10,584 nucleotides of DNA, taken from Clostridia bacterium. Its GTDB lineage: Bacteria; Bacillota; Clostridia; Oscillospirales; Acutalibacteraceae. How positions within the stretch are numbered: the stretch's first letter is position 1; every line of letters begins with the position of its first letter. Positions 6,100 through 10,584 of this stretch are shown in pieces. The stretch lies in NCBI GenBank assembly GCA_017502965.1, contig JAFVTZ010000104.1:1-10584 (forward strand), written 5' to 3'. A program made the translations under genes and the position numbers. The notes beneath the pieces are model-generated. The model saw only the letters and a program-made list of their open reading frames with translations. It ran no database searches and was not told where the DNA came from.

Positions 6100-7110
6100 T
6101 CATTTAATTTTTGCATTTTTATAGATAAAATCTAAAACTTTATCATTTACAACAAGACTTTCGAAATAATATTCACCGTAAAACTCATTAAGATACTCAG
6201 CAGTTATCTGCGGATTATTTATCTCTTTTACAGTCTGATTAAGTTTCTGAGTAACCTCTTTTTGCTCAAACTTTATATTTTCCTTATCAAGTATCGCATA
6301 TAAAATCATATACGTTTCCATAACGGGATGAATCTGCTGTTCGATAATTTCTTCTTCGGTTGTACCCATTGAACTGAGATATGTTTCATAATCAATTCCG
6401 TAACTTGACTGAAGTTGAGCGGAAATAATCTTCTTTTGTGCTTCATAAAGAATTTTTTCATCGTTTTTGGGATAATTCTTAACCTTGCTGTTATCACAAA
6501 CTACATCAAGCAAATAATTTTCAATCGCAGTTTTGGTAACCTTATCCTCATACTCCTTAAGGCTCTCATAACCGAGGTCTTTATAATAATCGGAAGGCTC
6601 TCTCGGAGTTGTGGTGGTAACATAATTTACAGTAACTGTAAATACAACAGCCGCACCATTTAATTCTTCGTTTCCGTAATCATCAGGAAATTTAAGATTA
6701 AGGTCAACCGTTTTGCCTATTTCCACACCGATAAGTCCGTCTTCAAAACCGGGGATAAAAGAACCCGAACCTATTTCCAAATCATAACCCTTTGCAGTGC
6801 CGCCCTCAAAAGCAACACCGTCTTTTTTACCTACATAGTCAATATTTGCAGTATCGCCTTTTGCTACGGCACCCTCGGTTTTCTTAACATAAAGTTTATT
6901 ATTCTGAACATCAGCGGTAATAGTATCTTCATAGTAAGACTTGTATTCGTCCGAAGACTTATCAACTGTTATGCCCTTATAATCTCCGAGTTCTACATTT
7001 TTGGAAAGTTTAACATCATTAAAAAGAATTCTGTTTTTCTGGCTGTTGCAACCTGCCATAAATACTGCTGACAAGGCCAAAACCAAAACAATACTTAAAA
7101 TTTTTCTCAT
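6100..7110 (-). CDS. Membrane-anchored trigger-factor-like lipoprotein with FKBP-type peptidyl-prolyl isomerase domain
   Basis: Predicted extracytoplasmic folding helper of 336 aa. Residues 1-21 are a lipoprotein signal peptide with lipobox MAGC (C21). Residues about 80-164 are an FKBP-type PPIase domain with VAKGDTANIDYVG, IGSGSFIPGFEDGLIGVEIG and LNLKFPDDYGNEELNG, the order found in trigger factor's middle domain. Residues about 165-336 are helical and charged, resembling the trigger factor / SurA-type C-terminal chaperone domain. The N-terminal ribosome-binding domain of trigger factor is absent and is replaced by the signal peptide. The protein is therefore inferred to fold exported proteins on the outer face of the membrane, not nascent chains. 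The ATG overlaps the prfB stop (ATGA, 4 nt), and GGAGAGG (7121-7127) within prfB lies 10 nt before it, indicating coupling. A terminator follows at 6077-6095. PrsA is a functional parallel but has a different, parvulin-type domain. Confidence 0.9.
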   Translation of the reverse strand: MRKILSIVLVLALSAVFMAGCNSQKNRILFNDVKLSKNVELGDYKGITVDKSSDEYKSYYEDTITADVQNNKLYVKKTEGAVAKGDTANIDYVGKKDGVAFEGGTAKGYDLEIGSGSFIPGFEDGLIGVEIGKTVDLNLKFPDDYGNEELNGAAVVFTVTVNYVTTTTPREPSDYYKDLGYESLKEYEDKVTKTAIENYLLDVVCDNSKVKNYPKNDEKILYEAQKKIISAQLQSSYGIDYETYLSSMGTTEEEIIEQQIHPVMETYMILYAILDKENIKFEQKEVTQKLNQTVKEINNPQITAEYLNEFYGEYYFESLVVNDKVLDFIYKNAKIK

Positions 7111-8246
7111 AAATCTTCTACCTCTCCGCCGCCTGAAAGTTCACCTTTGGATGCCGCCTTTAAATAGGCATTTATAAATCCGTCAAGGTCACCGTCCATA
7201 ACAGCATTTATATTTCCCGATTCAAAACCGGTTCTGTGGTCTTTTGCAAGGGTGTAAGGCATAAATACATAAGAACGAATCTGCGAGCCCCACGCGATAT
7301 CTTTCTGAACACCCTTTATATCCTCAATTTTTTCAAGATGCTCGCGCTCTTTGATTTCGAGCAACTTGGATTTAAGCATACGCATTGCCTGTTCGCGGTT
7401 CTGGAACTGGCTTCGCTCATTCTGGCAGGCAACAACTATTCCTGTAGGAATATGGGTAAGACGGACTGCCGAAGAGGTTTTATTGATATGCTGACCGCCC
7501 GTTCCGGAAGAACGGAAAACATCCATCTTAACATCTTCCTCACGGATTTCTATATCAGCATCATCGCTGATTTCGGGCATAACTTCAAGGGATGCAAAAG
7601 ATGTATGTCTTCTGCCCGAAGCATCAAAGGGAGAAACACGCACAAGGCGGTGTATTCCCGATTCGCTTTTTAAATATCCGTAGGCATTCTCGCCCTCTAT
7701 AAGCAAGGATGCGCTTTTAAGACCCGCCTCGTCACCATCAAGAAAATCGAGTAACTGAACTTTAAAGCCGTGGCGTTCGGTCCATCTGGTATACATTCTC
7801 ACAAGCATTGAAACCCAGTCCATAGCCTCTGTTCCGCCTGCACCCGCGTGGAAAGTGAGAATAGCGTTATTTTTATCGTATTCCCCTGTGAGCAGGGTCT
7901 GAAGACGCAAAGATGCAAGGCTTGCTTCAATACCGTCTATAGCCGAGGTTATTTCCTCAACCAAAGAAAGGTCGCCCTCTTCGTCACCCATTTCTATAAG
8001 CACCAAAGTATCGTCATAATTTGTGCAAAGGCGGTCATAAGTTTCAACCGTATTTTTAAGTTTTCCTGTTTTCTGAAGAACTTTTTGCGAATTTTCAAGG
8101 TCATCCCAGAAGCCCGGAGCAGAAGCTTTTGCCTCAAGTTCCTCAATTTCACGGACAAGCCTTTCGTACCCCAAAGCATCTTTAAGGTCGCGAAGTTCAT
8201 CCTCATTCGCAATAAGCCTTAATTTAAGTTGCTCAAATTCAAGCAT
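7107..8246 (-). CDS. prfB: Peptide chain release factor 2 (RF2), encoded without the usual programmed frameshift
   Basis: Class I release factor of 379 aa that reads UGA and UAA stop codons and triggers peptidyl-tRNA hydrolysis on the ribosome. The SPF tripeptide that selects RF2 stop codons is at 205-207 (RVSPFDASGRRHTSF) and the catalytic GGQ is at 250-252 (SSGTGGQHINKTSSAV), the same numbers as in E. coli RF2. The N-terminal helical domain is complete. Most prfB genes have an in-frame UGA near codon 26 and need a +1 shift; here codons 25-27 are TTG GGG TAC in one open frame, so that autoregulatory switch is missing. AAAGGAG (8253-8259) lies 6 nt before the ATG. The start overlaps the prmA end by 8 nt, and the stop overlaps the next lipoprotein gene by 4 nt, so prmA, prfB and the lipoprotein gene are probably one operon. 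Confidence 0.97.
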   Translation of the reverse strand: MLEFEQLKLRLIANEDELRDLKDALGYERLVREIEELEAKASAPGFWDDLENSQKVLQKTGKLKNTVETYDRLCTNYDDTLVLIEMGDEEGDLSLVEEITSAIDGIEASLASLRLQTLLTGEYDKNNAILTFHAGAGGTEAMDWVSMLVRMYTRWTERHGFKVQLLDFLDGDEAGLKSASLLIEGENAYGYLKSESGIHRLVRVSPFDASGRRHTSFASLEVMPEISDDADIEIREEDVKMDVFRSSGTGGQHINKTSSAVRLTHIPTGIVVACQNERSQFQNREQAMRMLKSKLLEIKEREHLEKIEDIKGVQKDIAWGSQIRSYVFMPYTLAKDHRTGFESGNINAVMDGDLDGFINAYLKAASKGELSGGGEVEDL

Positions 8247-8543
8247 ATATTTCTCCTTTAGTTTTTAATACAAAGGCGCACCAATTATCTTTGTAAGCCT
8301 CAAGTTCGATTTCAAAACCGTTAGCGCACACAGCCGACAAAACATCTTCTTTTCTTATATCGATAATACCCGATATTATAAGTATACCGTCCTCAGTCAT
8401 AAACTGACCGACATCAGGCAGAAGTTTTATAATAACATCTGCCACAATATTTGCGCAGACTATATTATATTTTCCTGTAACCTTGTCCGCAAGGTCGCCG
8501 ACAATAAACTCGGTTTTATCGGAAATATTATTGATTTCGGCAT
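8239..8543 (-). pseudogene. prmA: Displaced 3' part of prmA (C-terminal ~100 codons, downstream of a frameshift)
   Basis: This stretch continues prmA in a different frame from its 5' part. Read from about 8543 it encodes NAEINNISDKTEF, IVGDLADKVTGKYNIVCANIVADV and on to ...KTKGEIYA with a TGA at 8239-8241. The ANIVADV segment corresponds to the ANI(L/V)A motif of PrmA, near the end of the methyltransferase fold. It has no start or ribosome site of its own: the only ATG in this frame (8445) lies in the middle of the domain. It therefore should not be read as a separate 68-residue protein. Its end overlaps the prfB start by 8 nt and contains the prfB ribosome site. Adding one base to the A-run at 8543-8545 joins it to the upstream part as a 311-codon gene. 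Confidence 0.9.
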
Positions 8544-9173
8544 TTCTTTTGCAGTTTTAACCGACTGCGCATCAATATCAACACCGAGTGCCTTATCCGC
8601 TCCCAAAAGCACCGAGGCAATGGCTAAAATTCCGCTTCCGCAACCGATATCAAGCACACTCATTCCTTTTTTAACACATTTATCGAGAACTCCGAGACAA
8701 AGCGAAGTTGTAGCGTGAGTTCCTGTTCCGAAAGCAGCACCGGGATCAATGCTCAGCACTGTGCGTCCGTCTTTGTTTTCGTATTCTTCCCAACTCGGAA
8801 CAACCGCGAGACGGTCGCCGATTTCTATAGTATGGAAATATTTTTTCCAGTTTTCATTCCAGTCGCTGTCATCCACACCGACACTTCCAAGTTCGAAGGC
8901 TATCCCCTCTGCAGTGAAACGCTCTTTCAAAAATTCCAGAGCCTCAGCCGCATTATCACACTCGGAAATATAGATATGAATAATAGATTTTTCCCTGTCC
9001 TTAGCGATAAGTTCCTCATCAATAAGGTCAATATGGGCAATATCCCAGGCGTTTTGCTCCAAATCCGAATAATCTTCAATATAAATCCCGTACGGTACGG
9101 TCATATTAGCAATAGCCGCCGCAGCATCGGTATCTTTACCCTCAACACTTACGGTAATTTCTGTCCAATTCAT
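8460..9173 (-). CDS. prmA: Ribosomal protein L11 methyltransferase, 5' part of a frameshifted gene
   Basis: PrmA uses S-adenosylmethionine to trimethylate ribosomal protein L11. Residues 1-210 are clearly PrmA: an N-terminal substrate-recognition domain (start MNWTEITVSV, then DDSDWNENWKKYF at 101-113), DPGAAFGTGTHATT at 143-156, and SAM-binding motif I VLDIGCGSGILAIA at 173-186 with GVDID at 197-201. From codon 211 the frame is wrong: residues 211-237 are unrelated to PrmA and end at a chance stop at 8460. The true continuation (8239-8543) is in another frame and is recovered by one extra A in the run at 8543-8545, giving 311 aa, normal for the family. As written, the product would lack the last third of its catalytic domain and be inactive. 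GGAGA lies 7 nt before the ATG; the promoter is at 9205-9233. Sequencing error is the simplest explanation. Confidence 0.93.
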   Translation of the reverse strand: MNWTEITVSVEGKDTDAAAAIANMTVPYGIYIEDYSDLEQNAWDIAHIDLIDEELIAKDREKSIIHIYISECDNAAEALEFLKERFTAEGIAFELGSVGVDDSDWNENWKKYFHTIEIGDRLAVVPSWEEYENKDGRTVLSIDPGAAFGTGTHATTSLCLGVLDKCVKKGMSVLDIGCGSGILAIASVLLGADKALGVDIDAQSVKTAKEMPKSIIFPIKPSLLSATLRTRLQENII

Positions 9174-9204
9174 AAATCTTCTCCGTTTTTACATATATAA
9201 AGTG

Positions 9205-9233
9205 ATTATATCATATCATCAGCAAAATTTAAA
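9205..9233 (-). promoter_or_regulatory. Probable sigma-A promoter of prmA (and prfB operon), extended -10
   Basis: On the leftward strand there is a perfect TATAAT (9205-9210) preceded by TG one base upstream (TGATATAAT, an extended -10). TTTAAA (9228-9233, 4/6 match to TTGACA) lies 17 nt further upstream. It is in the 63-nt gap between the frame-restored end of the AlaX-type gene (9237) and the prmA start (9173), and would give a short leader of about 25 nt carrying the prmA ribosome site. Confidence 0.65.
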
Positions 9234-9236
9234 GCA

Positions 9237-9393
9237 TTAAATAAAAAATGCCATTATTTCTTCTTTTTCAGCCATAACAGTTCCCTGAACCATACCGTTT
9301 CTGCCGCCGCCGCGAACCGAAAATGCGGTTTTGAATTTTGCAAAAAAATCACTTAGTTCTTCTTCACACGCACAAATTGCAAAGGAAAATCCG
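9237..9393 (-). pseudogene. Displaced 3' end of the AlaX-type gene (C-terminal 52 codons, downstream of a frameshift)
   Basis: In the frame one base away from the upstream gene this segment encodes NGFSFAICACEEELSDFF, then AKFKTAFSVRGGGRNGMVQG and finishes ...EEIMAFFI with a TAA at 9237-9239. The RGGG...MVQG pattern is the conserved end of the DHHA1 domain found in alanyl-tRNA synthetase and long AlaX proteins, so it belongs to the gene at 9364-10380. No start codon or ribosome site supports independent translation. Removing one A from the run at 9394-9398 joins it as ...RAVFSQSE+NGFSFAI..., a protein of about 380 aa. Confidence 0.88.
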
Positions 9394-10380
9394 TTTTTCA
9401 CTTTGGCTGAATACCGCCCTTATGCCGCCGCATTTTTTATAAAGCGCATCTGCAAGGTGCTGTAGTTCTTTAATTTCAAGTCCATCTTCAAACAATGCGG
9501 TAACAGACTTTTCAGGGCTGAAAGCATTGACCTTTTTTTCAAGCATTTCTTTTTTAAGCGAGGTTATTTCAAATTTGAGGTTTGATATTTGTTCGCAAAG
9601 TTTTAAAACGGCATCTGCAGTTTCGTTTTGCTTTGTGCAAAGTTTTGCAGAAATTGCTTTTATGTTTTCATACTTTTCGTTATAATCCGAAAGTGCTCTG
9701 TCTCCACATTTGAGTTCTATTCGAACTCCGCCGCGCAAGTTTTCAACTCCGAGCAGTTTAATAAGTCCTATTTCGCCCGAATTTTTAACATGAGGAGCAC
9801 AGCAGGCGCACATATCCACACCCTCAATTTCAACAATACGGATATCGCCCTCAATTTCCTTTTTGCTTCTGTAAACCAGATTTCTGAGGGTTTCTTTATC
9901 GGGATAATATGTGTAAAACGCGCGGTTTTCAAATACTGCTTTATTACTCTGCTTTTCTATTTGCGAAATCTGCTCTTTTGAAAGCGGTTTATCAAAATCC
10001 AGAGTTACAATATCTTCACCCAGATGAAAGCCGACATTTTCACAACCGTAAAGCCTGTGCGCTACTCCCGATACAATATGCTCTCCCGAATGTTGTTGCA
10101 TAAAATCAAAACGGCGTTCAAAATCGATAACACCCGTAACCTCTGCCGAAACAGGAAGTGCTTTATCGGTTATATGTATAATTTCGTCATCCTTTATCTG
10201 AACATCCAGAACTTTTGCGTTATCTAAAAATCCACGGTCACTGCCCTGACCGCCACCCTCGGGAAAAAAGGCAGTTTTACTGAGCACAACTGCAAAGTTA
10301 TCAAAATATTCCTCACAGGAAATTACCGTAGCGGTAAACTGCTTTATATAAGAATCCTTATCGTAGAGTTTTTCTGTCAT
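9364..10380 (-). CDS. AlaX-type alanyl-tRNA editing protein with DHHA1 domain, 3' end frameshifted
   Basis: Free-standing relative of the alanyl-tRNA synthetase editing domain; such proteins hydrolyse mischarged tRNA-Ala (Ser or Gly attached) in trans. Seen: FFPEGGGQGSDRG at 38-50, the metal-site HxxxH as H97-SGE-H101, and C193/H197 in CACCAPHVKNSGEIG (191-205). A GGVRIELKCGDRAL segment at 217-230, a coiled-coil stretch (about 235-285) and a partial DHHA1 domain follow. The editing core is intact. The frame fails at about residue 329: the last ten residues and stop at 9364 are out-of-frame, and the true tail with RGGG (9237-9393) follows in another frame. Restored length is about 380 aa, suited to the long AlaX class. 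The ATG directly abuts the murC stop (TAAATG). AGGAG at 10393-10397 is 12 nt upstream, rather far, so coupling to murC translation is likely. Confidence 0.92.
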   Translation of the reverse strand: MTEKLYDKDSYIKQFTATVISCEEYFDNFAVVLSKTAFFPEGGGQGSDRGFLDNAKVLDVQIKDDEIIHITDKALPVSAEVTGVIDFERRFDFMQQHSGEHIVSGVAHRLYGCENVGFHLGEDIVTLDFDKPLSKEQISQIEKQSNKAVFENRAFYTYYPDKETLRNLVYRSKKEIEGDIRIVEIEGVDMCACCAPHVKNSGEIGLIKLLGVENLRGGVRIELKCGDRALSDYNEKYENIKAISAKLCTKQNETADAVLKLCEQISNLKFEITSLKKEMLEKKVNAFSPEKSVTALFEDGLEIKELQHLADALYKKCGGIRAVFSQSEKRIFLCNLCV

Positions 10381-10584
10381 TTATCCTAATTTCTCCTGCA
10401 CAATATGCGCCGCTTTATAAATATCTCCGCCGCCCATAGTTATAACAATATCGTTTTCTTTTGCGGTTTCAATAATTTTATCGGCTATATTTTCGAATCC
10501 GTCCACAACAACTGCATCCTGAAGTTTTTCTGCAAGTTGCTCTGAACTGATACCGTAGGTATTAACCTCGCGCGAGCCCATTAT
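10381..10584 (-). CDS. murC: UDP-N-acetylmuramate--L-alanine ligase, C-terminal fragment (5' end outside window)
   Basis: MurC adds L-alanine to UDP-N-acetylmuramic acid in the cytosolic stage of peptidoglycan synthesis. Only the last 67 codons are in the window. The frame is open to the edge, so the ATG at 10581 is internal. IMGSREVNTYGISSEQLA matches the (A)xREVNTxGISS segment of the MurC C-terminal domain, and ENDIVITMGGGDIYKAA matches the family's closing GDxVxTMGAGDI motif. Key ATP- and substrate-binding motifs lie upstream and cannot be checked. The stop TAA is directly followed by the AlaX-type start codon, so the two genes are probably cotranscribed. Confidence 0.88.
   Translation of the reverse strand: MMGSREVNTYGISSEQLAEKLQDAVVVDGFENIADKIIETAKENDIVITMGGGDIYKAAHIVQEKLG

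Noticed and set aside
8239..8445. A 68-residue open frame between prmA and prfB as an independent small gene
   Set aside because: It has no ribosome site, its ATG lies inside the PrmA fold, and its sequence is the PrmA C-terminus continued from upstream in the same frame. It is the displaced 3' part of prmA.

Overview
The window looks like a chromosomal stretch from a member of the Bacillota, most likely an uncultured Clostridia-type bacterium. This is an inference from moderate-to-low GC, strong AGGAG-type ribosome binding sites, two lipoproteins with Gram-positive-style lipoboxes, and the gene families present (UPF0210/PFL-like, DegV, AzlC/AzlD, a YdiF-type ABC-F protein). I see no insertion sequence, phage gene, CRISPR array, rRNA or tRNA.

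Layout. Positions 1-3066 are read rightwards: the 3' part of a UPF0210 (PFL-like) gene, a lipoprotein with a long Ser/Thr/Pro/Glu linker, and the azlC-azlD pair for a branched-chain amino acid exporter. A perfect GCCGCC/GGCGGC hairpin at 3088-3110 ends this side. Positions 3120-10584 are read leftwards. In transcription order they are the 3' end of murC, an AlaX-type alanyl-tRNA editing protein, prmA (ribosomal protein L11 methyltransferase), prfB (release factor 2), a membrane-anchored trigger-factor-like FKBP lipoprotein, an ABC-F ATPase and a degV-family gene. murC/AlaX abut, prmA/prfB overlap by 8 nt and prfB/lipoprotein overlap by 4 nt, so these are probably transcriptionally coupled in blocks. 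A good extended -10 promoter lies between the AlaX gene and prmA.

How the genes fit together. The leftward block is mostly about making proteins correctly: clearing mischarged tRNA-Ala, methylating L11, ending translation at UGA/UAA, folding exported proteins and probably clearing ribosomes (ABC-F). The rightward block contains amino acid export next to a conserved protein of unknown role.

Main observation. Two adjacent genes each carry a one-base homopolymer indel that breaks an otherwise well-conserved frame. prmA has lost an A near 8543-8545, and its last ~100 codons continue in another frame. The AlaX gene has a surplus A (or lacks two) at 9394-9398, and its last 52 codons, including the RGGG motif, are in another frame. 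Restored lengths (311 and about 380 aa) match the families. Two such lesions within 855 bp in healthy-looking neighbours point first to sequencing or assembly error. Real decay or phase variation is the alternative. I did not find a convincing undescribed system in this window.
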